A stretch of 64,000 nt of DNA from Kribbella amoyensis (lineage in GTDB: Bacteria; Actinomycetota; Actinomycetes; Propionibacteriales; Kribbellaceae). This document shows, in pieces, positions 26,940 through 33,816 of this stretch (within the stretch, counting starts at the first letter, position 1; each line of letters starts with the position of its first letter). Below the pieces are notes generated by a model. The model saw only the letters and a list, made by a program, of their open reading frames with translations, was not told the DNA's origin and did not search any database. The position numbers were made by a program, and so were the translations under genes. The stretch is taken from the NCBI RefSeq assembly GCF_007828865.1, contig NZ_VIVK01000001.1, positions 1,984,001 through 2,048,000 of the forward strand, given 5' to 3'.

Positions 26940-28168
26940 TGCCTTTGGCAACCTCCGCGACCGGCCGCGTCACCACCGGTCGCGGAGGTGTCCGTCGAGA
27001 CGTCGTCGCGGCGCTCGCGATCACCACGACGGTCAGCTACGGCACGCTGTACTACGCCTTCAGCGCCCTGCTCGAGCCCATCCGGACCGAGCTCGGCGTC
27101 TCCGCGACACTCGCGACCGGAGCGCTCACGGCAGCGTCGCTGATCAGCGCCGTCCTCGGCATCCCGGTCGGACGCTGGCTCGACCGCCGCGGCGGTCACG
27201 CGCTGATGACGGTCGGTGCGATCATCGCCGCGGGATCGGTCTTGGCATGGTCGCGGGTGCAGTCGCCGGGTCAGCTGTACGGCGTGTTCGTCGTCCTCGG
27301 CGTCGCGTCGGCGATGGTGCTGTATCCGTCGGCCTTCGCGGTCGTCGTCGCCGTCACCGCACCGGAACACCGGACAACAGCTCTGCTCAGCGTGACGCTG
27401 GTCGCCGGTTTCGCCAGCTCGATCTTCATCCCGCTCACCGGCCACCTCATCCACGCCTACGGCTGGCGGCAAACCCTCGTCGTACTCGCGGCCGTGCTCG
27501 CCGTCGTCACCATCCCGCTGCACGCCCTCGTACTGCGCTCGACCGCGCCGGCACCAGCACGGTCACAGGTACACCGCAACGCAGGTCGACCCAGCCGGGT
27601 GCTGCGCGATGCCGGCTTCTGGATGCTCGCGGTCGCGTTCGTTCTGCACAGCTCGGCCCTGGCCGTCATCGGCGTCCACCTCGTCACGTACCTGACCCGG
27701 CTCGGCCACAGCCCGACAACCGCCGCAACCCTGACCGGCCTCCTCGGTCTCCTGTCAGTCACCGGCCGCGTCACTGTCACGATCCTGCGCCGATGGTTGC
27801 CCATGACCTCGATCACCGCAGGCATCGTTCTTCTGCAAGGCGCGGCTCTGGCGCTCCTACCCGCCGCCGGCCACAGCATCGCCGGAGCTGCAGGCTGCCT
27901 GATCGCCTTCGGCCTAGGTTTCGGAGTCGCCTCGCTGGCGAAACCCGCCATCATCCTCGACCGGTACGGCGATCGCGGATACGCCACCATCGCCGGAATC
28001 CTCGGCACCCCAACCACCATCGCCGCCGCCGTGGCAACCGCCCACGGCTACACACTCCTCATCCTCACTGCGGCTTCCGCCTGCGCCCTGGCGGCTGCGG
28101 CTCTCACCACGACCCGCTACCTCCCGACCCCTGCCACACCAGCGCCGGCCAAGCTCGGAAGCCCGTAG
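26939..28168 (+). CDS. MFS transporter of the ars operon
   Basis: The 409-aa major facilitator has about 12 hydrophobic helices. The loop motif GRWLDRRGGHALM after helix 2 and ERT-type turns are typical. The start codon overlaps the stop of the flavoprotein gene (TGATG). This coupling and the shared ArsR promoter suggest that it exports arsenite or an arsenic metabolite produced nearby. No ArsB or Acr3 gene lies in the neighbourhood, so it may be the efflux arm of this operon. The real substrate is not established. Confidence 0.86.
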   Translation: MPLATSATGRVTTGRGGVRRDVVAALAITTTVSYGTLYYAFSALLEPIRTELGVSATLATGALTAASLISAVLGIPVGRWLDRRGGHALMTVGAIIAAGSVLAWSRVQSPGQLYGVFVVLGVASAMVLYPSAFAVVVAVTAPEHRTTALLSVTLVAGFASSIFIPLTGHLIHAYGWRQTLVVLAAVLAVVTIPLHALVLRSTAPAPARSQVHRNAGRPSRVLRDAGFWMLAVAFVLHSSALAVIGVHLVTYLTRLGHSPTTAATLTGLLGLLSVTGRVTVTILRRWLPMTSITAGIVLLQGAALALLPAAGHSIAGAAGCLIAFGLGFGVASLAKPAIILDRYGDRGYATIAGILGTPTTIAAAVATAHGYTLLILTAASACALAAAALTTTRYLPTPATPAPAKLGSP

Positions 28169-28178
28169 GATCTGGTCG

Positions 28179-28910
28179 GTGGGTTGGGAAGTGCTCGGGC
28201 AGTGGGGTGAGGACGTCGTTCGTGTCGAACGGCTCGCCGGCGGTGTCGCCAATGACGTGTGGAGCTTGGGCGTCAATGGACAGTTGGCGGTTGGTCGGCT
28301 CGGCTCCAGGAGCGATGCCGACCTCGCGTGGGAGACCGAGCTCCTCCAACACCTCGACCGTGAAGGTCTGACCGTTCCGGTACCTATCCCGACCGCGGAC
28401 GGCCGGCTGTTCGCCGATGGCCTCGTGGTGATGACGTACGTGGAGGGTGGGCCACCCGAGACGCAGGACGACTGGCGGCGGGTGGCCGGTACGTTGCGCG
28501 AGCTGCATCGGTTGACGCAGGGCTGGCCGCAGCGTCCGGGCTGGCGATCGTCGACCGATCTGCTGCACGCCGAGACCGGGACAAAGGTCGACCTCGGCGC
28601 GATGCCGCCCGAGGGTGTTGTCCGATGCCGTGCAGCGTGGGCGCGGCTCACCGGACGTGAGACCTCCGTCGTCCATGGCGATCCCAACCCCGGCAACGTC
28701 CGCATGTCTGCGGATCACGTTGCGCTCATCGACTGGGACGAGGCGCATGTCGACGTGCCCGACCTCGACCTGGTGTTGCCGGACAACGCCGCCGGACTTG
28801 AGGATCGCGCGTACGACGTCGCCGTTCAAGCGTCGGCTGCCTGGGAAGCCGCCGTGTGCTGGGACGACGAGTACTCGGTCAAGCGTCTCGCCGAAGTTCG
28901 AGCTGTCTGA
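28179..28910 (+). CDS. Aminoglycoside phosphotransferase-family protein
   Basis: The 243-aa small APH-fold kinase has the catalytic loop VVHGDPNPGN and the metal-binding VALIDWDEA. This is the family signature of HxDxxxxN then (I)DxD. The N-terminus VERLAGGVANDVWSLG is the nucleotide-binding start. It starts with GTG 10 nt after the MFS gene, so read-through from the ars operon is likely. Whether it modifies an aminoglycoside or another metabolite is unknown. Confidence 0.85.
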   Translation: MGWEVLGQWGEDVVRVERLAGGVANDVWSLGVNGQLAVGRLGSRSDADLAWETELLQHLDREGLTVPVPIPTADGRLFADGLVVMTYVEGGPPETQDDWRRVAGTLRELHRLTQGWPQRPGWRSSTDLLHAETGTKVDLGAMPPEGVVRCRAAWARLTGRETSVVHGDPNPGNVRMSADHVALIDWDEAHVDVPDLDLVLPDNAAGLEDRAYDVAVQASAAWEAAVCWDDEYSVKRLAEVRAV

Positions 28911-28973
28911 GGTCGGGAAACCCGTTGTCACCTTGGGGATTTCCACAGAAGACTGCGCGAGGAGGTGATGAGG

Positions 28974-29471
28974 ATGACCGAAGTCGTACTCGATCTGGCC
29001 GTGAGAGATCTGACCGACGCGGACCTGGCCGCGTGTGGCTTCGCCGGCAGTGACCTGCATCTGAAGCAGGTAGCCAGGCAACTCGACCGAGCACGTGACG
29101 GGGAGGTCGACTATCTCGCCGTCTGCACCAAGACCGACCTGCCCGTTGCGATCGGCGGTGTCGACTACGTGCCGCATCCCGGTGCGGGTTCGCTGTGGCA
29201 GTTGGCCGTGCACCCGGCCTTGCAGTCCTGCGGGATCGGGACGGTACTCATCGGGGCTGCTGAGCAACGGATCCTGGCCCGCGGCCTGGACCGCGCCGAG
29301 ATCTCGGTCGAACTGAGCAACCCCCGAGCCCAGGCCCTGTACGAGCGCCTGGGCTACGTCGCGTACGGCGAGCAACTCGAAGCCTGGGACCAGCAGAATC
29401 CCGATGGCTCGATCACCCGCTACGAGACCACCTGCGCCCAGCTACGCAAGGAGCTGAGAGGCGGCCATTGA
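28974..29471 (+). CDS. GNAT N-acetyltransferase
   Basis: The product is about 165 aa. In-frame GTG (28965) and ATG (28968) precede it, but AGGAGG (28960-28965) is 8 nt from the ATG at 28974. The acetyl-CoA signature is LAVHPALQSCGIGTVLIGAAE. Then comes the family's ISVELSNPRAQALYERLGY. It acetylates an unknown amine. It ends about 50 nt before the remnant of an interrupted gene. Confidence 0.86.
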   Translation: MTEVVLDLAVRDLTDADLAACGFAGSDLHLKQVARQLDRARDGEVDYLAVCTKTDLPVAIGGVDYVPHPGAGSLWQLAVHPALQSCGIGTVLIGAAEQRILARGLDRAEISVELSNPRAQALYERLGYVAYGEQLEAWDQQNPDGSITRYETTCAQLRKELRGGH

Positions 29472-29675
29472 AGGTCTGCGAATGCCCTGCGACTGGGAGC
29501 GGTCAGTCGCAAGGGCGCCCGGGTCAGGCCTTCAGCGTTCCCAGGCCCGCGCACTGGTCCCCGTAGTCGGTGCAAACGCCGACGTAGACCGGTGTGCCGT
29601 CGGGGATGCTGAGTTGGGACTGCCCCGGGTTCGGTTGACTCCTGATCTGTGAGGACTTGGGTCCTTGCTGGAAGG

Positions 29676-29969
29676 ATGTCTGTCGTGCCGAAAGCGTTTC
29701 CGTTGGAGTTCCGTCGTGATGTGGTCGCGGTTGCCCGCAAGGGTGAGGCGCCGATCGCGCAGGTCGCGAAGGACTTCGGGATTTCCGTGTCGTGTCTGCA
29801 GCGCTGGCTGAAGCTGGCCGATATCGAGGACGGTCACCAGTCGGGCGCCACTCGGGAGGAGTCGGCTGAGCTGCGCGAGGTGAAGAAGCGCAACCGGCAG
29901 TTGGAGCAGGAGAACGAGATCTTGCGGCGCGCCGCGGCCTACTTCGCCCGCGACGTCAACCCAAAATGA
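29676..29969 (+). CDS. IS3-family transposase OrfA
   Basis: The 97-aa protein begins MSVVPKAFPLEFRRDVVAVA and has an HTH (IAQVAKDFGISVSCLQRWL). A leucine-zipper-like EVKKRNRQLEQENEILRRAA segment follows, which allows multimerisation. It binds the IS ends. The TGA (29967-29969) overlaps the start of orfB as ATGA; orfB is in the -1 frame. Confidence 0.94.
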   Translation: MSVVPKAFPLEFRRDVVAVARKGEAPIAQVAKDFGISVSCLQRWLKLADIEDGHQSGATREESAELREVKKRNRQLEQENEILRRAAAYFARDVNPK

Positions 29970-30832
29970 TGTACCCGCTGGTCCTTGACCTCGCCGCCGA
30001 CGCGATCCCTGTCGCGGTGACCTGCCGGGTACTCGGCTTCACCACCCAAGCCTTCTACAAGTGGCGCAAGAATCCTGTCACGCAAAGAGATTTCGACGAT
30101 GCGCACCTGATCAACGTCGCCATCGACATTCACGCCGATGACCCGACGTTCGGGTACCGGTTGATCGCCGACGAGCTCGCCGACGCCGGAGTCGCCGCGG
30201 GTGAGAACCGGGTCGCCAGGTTGTGCTCGCAGGAGCGGATCTGGTCGATCCACGCCAAGAAACGCGGCCTGACCCGCAAGGCCGGCCCACCGGTGCACGA
30301 CGACCTGGTGAAACGCGGGTTCAGCGCGGCCGGACCGAACCTGATCTGGCTGACCGACATCACCGAACACGCCACAGCTGAGGGCAAGCTCTACCTCTGC
30401 GCGATCAAGGACGTCTACTCCAACCGGATCGTCGGTTACTCGATCGGGTCACGAATGAAGGCGTCCCTGGCGGTGTCAGCGCTGCGGAACGCGATCGCCT
30501 TGCGGGCACCAACTGCCAATCTGATCGTGCACTCGGATCGCGGCAGCCAGTTCCGGTCCACGAAATTCGTCCGGGTCTTGAAGGCCTACCAGCTGCGCGG
30601 ATCAATGGGCCGCGTCGGAGCTTGCGGCGACAACGCCGCGATGGAGTCATTCTTCGCCCTGCTGCAGAAGAATGTTCTGGACCGACGACGCTGGACCACC
30701 AGACACGAACTGCGTCTGGCGATCGTGTCCTGGATCGAGACCACCTACCACCGCCGACGCCGCCAACGCGGCCTCGGCAAACTCACACCCATCGAGTTTG
30801 AGACACTTCAACCGGTCGTACTCGCGGCCTGA
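29966..30832 (+). CDS. IS3-family transposase OrfB (DDE integrase)
   Basis: The 288-aa protein has an HTH_21-type N-terminal part and an rve integrase core. The catalytic triad is visible: Asp in WLTDITEH, Asp in VHSDRGSQF and Glu in GDNAAMESFFALLQ. It ends RGLGKLTPIEFE. It starts with ATG in the overlap with orfA. IS3 elements usually make an OrfAB fusion by -1 frameshifting. Here an AAAATGATG overlap could allow restart or slippage. It appears complete. Confidence 0.95.
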   Translation: MMYPLVLDLAADAIPVAVTCRVLGFTTQAFYKWRKNPVTQRDFDDAHLINVAIDIHADDPTFGYRLIADELADAGVAAGENRVARLCSQERIWSIHAKKRGLTRKAGPPVHDDLVKRGFSAAGPNLIWLTDITEHATAEGKLYLCAIKDVYSNRIVGYSIGSRMKASLAVSALRNAIALRAPTANLIVHSDRGSQFRSTKFVRVLKAYQLRGSMGRVGACGDNAAMESFFALLQKNVLDRRRWTTRHELRLAIVSWIETTYHRRRRQRGLGKLTPIEFETLQPVVLAA

Positions 30833-31604
30833 ACCACCACACCCCACGAGTCAACTGAACTCGGGGCAGTCCCGTTCGAGTTTCTTGCTGATGTGCCCGT
30901 CGTACTCGGTGTGCCTGAAGACGGTCTGCCACTTCGACCCGCGCCAGACGTACACGCCGAAATGGGTCACCAGCCCTGAGCTGGCCCGGAGGTTGATCTT
31001 CTCGCCGAGAGCTGTGAACTCGAGGTCGGCGTACCCGCTGACCCGCGTGTTGTGGACGTTCGCGAAGCCGCTGACACCCCCGTCGTCACCATCGACCGGT
31101 TTCCGGTTGCACCAGGTGACCCACGAGTTGCTGACATCGCTCCGCGTGCACTTCACGTCGCCGTTGGCCGTGACCGCACGAGCCTCCGGCGGCCCGGCCG
31201 GCAACGTCGACGCCAGGTATTCGCCGACACGGTCGACACCTGTGGTCTGTGCGGCAGACGGCCCAGCACTGAACACCAACGAACCCATCGCCGCCGCAGC
31301 CATCGCCGCCGCACCAACACTCTTACGCATCTGCGTCCCTCCTGTAATCGGTCACCAAGCAACCTAGGAGCCGCCTCTGCCAAACCTCTGCCACCACCAC
31401 TGCCATTTCGCTGTCACACCACGAGATTCCCGGCCGATGAAACCAAGGGACTGCTGTGAGGCGAGTTCGGCGGCTGTCAGACGGACGGGGAAGATGCGGC
31501 GTCGATGCCGTCATGACGTGCGATCAGGAGGGCACGGGACGCCGATATCCGTTCAGTTGAATGCTCGTCCCCAAGCCGGGCGGCTATCGCCTACGGTTCG
31601 CACC

Positions 31605-32092
31605 ATGGTTGGGACCAATGACCTCGACTTCGTTAGGCATGTCGTCACTCGGCTGGAGCTGGCCGGCCTGAGGACGTGGCTTTTCGGTGGTTGGGCCGCG
31701 GAAGTACTCGGACTGACCACGCCCCGACCGCACCGCGACATCGACCTGCTGTATCCGGCGGAGACGTTCGATGCCGTGGACACGTACTTCGCAACCGGCG
31801 ACGTGGACGAGATCGCGGCCAAACGATTCCCGCACAAGCGAGCATTCGAGATCGACGGCATCATGGTCGAACTCTTCCTCGTGGAATCCCGGGAAGCCCA
31901 CCCGTTCACCAACTTCTGGGGGGTCAATCGGCACGAGTGGCCGTCAGACGTGTTCGACATCCACGCGGGAGGCTTCCGAGTGGCGAGTGCCAAGGCAGTA
32001 CTCGGCTACGGGCTGCCTGGGAACGCCTGCACCCAACTGTTGACGGCAAACGCGTGTCCTCAGAGGAATGGCTCAAGCACCAGAACGCCTAA
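31605..32092 (+). pseudogene. Nucleotidyltransferase (aminoglycoside adenylyltransferase-like), frameshifted near its end
   Basis: From an ATG at 31605 the frame encodes LRTWLFGGWAAEVLG and PHRDIDLLYP, the GGxA-DxD active site of minimal nucleotidyltransferases related to lincosamide/aminoglycoside adenylyltransferases. The family-like end (AAWERLHPTVDGKRVSSEEW, then LKHQNA) is in another frame and stops at 32092. The unshifted frame runs on to 32486 as unrelated sequence across the RidA gene. Loss of one base near 32007-32011 (TAC-GGG for TAC-NGG) would restore it. It could be a sequencing error or a real mutation. Confidence 0.7.
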
Positions 32093-32126
32093 GCCTGCGA
32101 ACCTTCAGCACTTCAGCTGTGCCGAG

Positions 32127-32501
32127 CTAATCGGAGAGGATGGCTGTCACTTCGATCTCGACCTTCGCTGTGGCGGGCGTCAGTGCGGAGACCTGGACGA
32201 TGGTGCTGGCCGGGCGGACGTCTCCGAAGCTTTCCGAGTGGGCTCGGGCGACCAGGTCGGCGTCCGCCATGTCGCGCACGTAGACGACCGTGCGCACCAC
32301 GTGTTCCAGAGATGCGCCCGCCTGGGCCAAGGCATCAGCCACAGTCGCCAGAGCTGCTTGGGCTTGTTCGTAAGCGTCGCCGTCGAGGTGGGGTGCGCGG
32401 GCTGTGGTGCCCGAGACGAAGATCTGATCGCCGACGCGGACAGCGCGGGAATAGCCGTACGTCTCCTCGTAGGCGTAGCCGGATGAGATATTCGTCCTCA
32501 C
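32127..32501 (-). CDS. RidA-family enamine/imine deaminase (copy 1)
   Basis: The 124-aa protein begins MRTNISSGYAYEETYGYSRA. It carries VSGTTARAP, VVRTVVYVRDMADADLV and RPASTIVQVSALTPATAKVEIE, the pattern of the RidA/YjgF trimer. The usual Arg that binds the keto-acid carboxylate is replaced by a less obvious pattern, so this may be a Rid1-3 type member rather than canonical RidA. It lies 32 nt downstream of a second RidA gene. Confidence 0.86.
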   Translation of the reverse strand: MRTNISSGYAYEETYGYSRAVRVGDQIFVSGTTARAPHLDGDAYEQAQAALATVADALAQAGASLEHVVRTVVYVRDMADADLVARAHSESFGDVRPASTIVQVSALTPATAKVEIEVTAILSD

Positions 32502-32533
32502 GGTCTGTCCCTGTCTGTTGAGCCGCGGTGCCG

Positions 32534-32926
32534 TCAGTCGACCTTCGCGGCGATTGCCTCGACTTCTACCAGCCAGGCGGGGTCGAGAAGTTGCTGTACC
32601 ACCACGGTTCGGGCGGCGAGGTGATCGCCCAGGTGTTCGGCGATCGCGTCGACGTTCGCCGGGTCGAGATCTGCCGCGGTCAGGAAGAAGCGCAACGAGA
32701 CGAGATCGGTGTAGTCCATGCCCGCGTCGGTCAGCACGTTGCCCAGGTGCCGCCAGACGTTGGTGATCTGCTCCTCGAAGGTCGCGGGCATGATCTGGCC
32801 GGTCTCGTCGAAGCCGTTGAGCCCGCTGATGTGGAGCGTGCGAGCCCCGGCAGGTACCTCGACGGCGTGGGCGTAGTTGCGATAGGGCGGAAACACCGAG
32901 GCCGGATTGTGGGCACGAAGCGTCAT
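32534..32926 (-). CDS. RidA-family protein (copy 2)
   Basis: The 130-aa protein begins MTLRAHNPASVFPPYRNYAHAV and has LHISGLNGFDETGQI and YTDLVSLRFFLTAADLDPANV, plus RTVVVQQLLDPAWLVEVEAIA. It differs well from the neighbour at 32127, so the pair is an old duplication or two paralogues in one operon. Members hydrolyse reactive enamines and imines made by PLP enzymes. Confidence 0.87.
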   Translation of the reverse strand: MTLRAHNPASVFPPYRNYAHAVEVPAGARTLHISGLNGFDETGQIMPATFEEQITNVWRHLGNVLTDAGMDYTDLVSLRFFLTAADLDPANVDAIAEHLGDHLAARTVVVQQLLDPAWLVEVEAIAAKVD

Positions 32927-32987
32927 GCCGCCAGTATCCAGGGACGACCGTTCATCGCCGCCAGAATTTGAGCGAACAAGCTTCCTG

Positions 32988-33089
32988 TCAGGTCGCCTCA
33001 GTGAAGGTCACTTCGACCAGCCCGGGGAACGGGTCGTCGGCTACCCAGCGGACGGCCTCGCAGGTGAGGGTGGTGATCACCTTCCTCAT
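32988..33089 (-). pseudogene. Remnant of a small conserved actinobacterial gene
   Basis: A 33-codon frame from ATG 33089 reads MRKVITTLTCEAVRWVADDP, then FPGLVEVTFTEAT, and stops. TCEAVRWVADDPFPGLVEV resembles the front half of small proteins that normally go on for another 20-30 residues. No continuation was found in any frame, so this is probably a truncated copy. It may also be a short real gene. Confidence 0.4.
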
Positions 33090-33171
33090 TGTCGGGTGAG
33101 TGGACAGACCGTCCGTCAGTGGGTTTGTCAAAACCGTACGCCTTGGTACCCCGTGAGGTTGCGCTAGGCAA

Positions 33172-33717
33172 TCAGCCGTGGCGGGTGACGCGGGTGTAGT
33201 ACGTGCGGGCTTCCTGGGTACGCCCTGCGCCGAGGATGCGGAGGGCTTCGGCGAGGTCCGGGTACTGGTCGTCGAGCAGTTTGGCGGCGCCTTCCAGCTC
33301 GGAGGCCGAGGCGACGTTGCGGAGGAGGGACTGGACGATCTCGACCGGGTCTGTCGCGCCGGCCGTCGTCTGCTCGGGCGTGCCCGTCGACGGCGGGGCG
33401 GCGGTCAGCGTGGACACCTGGGCGGCGCGGATGAGGTCGAGGCGGTGCTCGCGCTCCTCCTTGGACAGGGCGGGCCACGTCGGCTCGCTGACGGCCTCCT
33501 CCAGCTGGAACAGTCTGGAGAGCACCGACGGGTTGCTGATTTTCGCTCGCTGGCCCGACATCAGTTGCGAGAGCATCGGCGCGGAGAGGCCGAGGATGCC
33601 CGCGAGCTGCGCCTGGGAGATCTGCAAGCCGGCGAGCAACCGGCGGAACCGGCCGCCCAGCGGCTCGCCGTACCACTCCACCTGGAGCTCGAGGTTCCGT
33701 GCGTGCGGGTCCGTCAC
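33172..33717 (-). CDS. XRE-family helix-turn-helix regulator
   Basis: The protein is 181 aa from a GTG at 33717, with GAGAGAGG just upstream. The HTH is at about residues 25-60 (RRLLAGLQISQAQLAGILGL, then SAPMLSQLMSGQRAKISNP). The C-terminal part is helical and acidic, including ILGAGRTQEARTYYTRV. It is divergent from the VWA gene, and a GTTTGCA-N9-TGCAAAC dyad lies between them. Autoregulation and control of the VWA gene are likely (inference). Confidence 0.87.
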   Translation of the reverse strand: MTDPHARNLELQVEWYGEPLGGRFRRLLAGLQISQAQLAGILGLSAPMLSQLMSGQRAKISNPSVLSRLFQLEEAVSEPTWPALSKEEREHRLDLIRAAQVSTLTAAPPSTGTPEQTTAGATDPVEIVQSLLRNVASASELEGAAKLLDDQYPDLAEALRILGAGRTQEARTYYTRVTRHG

Positions 33718-33738
33718 TGCACCTCTCTCGCGATTACG

Positions 33739-33761
33739 GTTTGCAAATTGCATCTGCAAAC
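33739..33761. promoter_or_regulatory. Operator candidate in the XRE/VWA divergent promoter
   Basis: GTTTGCA (33739-33745), then nine bases, then TGCAAAC (33755-33761): a perfect 7-bp inverted repeat between the XRE start (33717) and the VWA start (33817). Spacing of half-sites is 16 bp centre to centre, suitable for an HTH dimer. Confidence 0.6.
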
Positions 33762-33816
33762 GCTAGATTTTCCTTGTCCGAACCGGAAAGTCCAAGCCGT
33801 CAAGCCTGGAGACGCC

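Larger units (their letters stand above)
29616..30873 (+). mobile_element. IS3-family insertion sequence, 1258 bp, with 3-bp target duplication
   Basis: The terminal inverted repeats are GGGACTGCCCCGGGTTCGG at the left end and the near-complement ending CTCGGGGCAGTCCC at the right; both read on to GTTGACTC. The flanks are GTT (29613-29615) and GTT (30874-30876), a direct target duplication. It carries overlapping orfA and orfB. The host gene is restored in frame by its removal. No second copy is in the window. Confidence 0.92.
29524..31330 (-). pseudogene. Secreted protein gene split by an IS3-family insertion
   Basis: The 5' part (31330 to 30874) encodes a signal peptide (VGAAAMAAAAMGSLVFSAGPSAA) and a domain ending HISKKLE. 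The 3' part (29612 to 29524) encodes LSIPDGTPVYVGVCTDYG, DQCAGLGTLKA and a stop. If the IS and one copy of the 3-bp duplication GTT are removed, the two halves join exactly in frame to make a 181-aa secreted protein. As it stands, the 5' half runs into the IS end and stops with DCPEFS. It is a clear case of recent inactivation. Function of the intact protein unknown. Confidence 0.88.

Noticed and set aside
31437..31604. Upstream extension of the nucleotidyltransferase frame
   Set aside because: Rich in Arg and Cys with no similarity to the family; homology starts near 31605.
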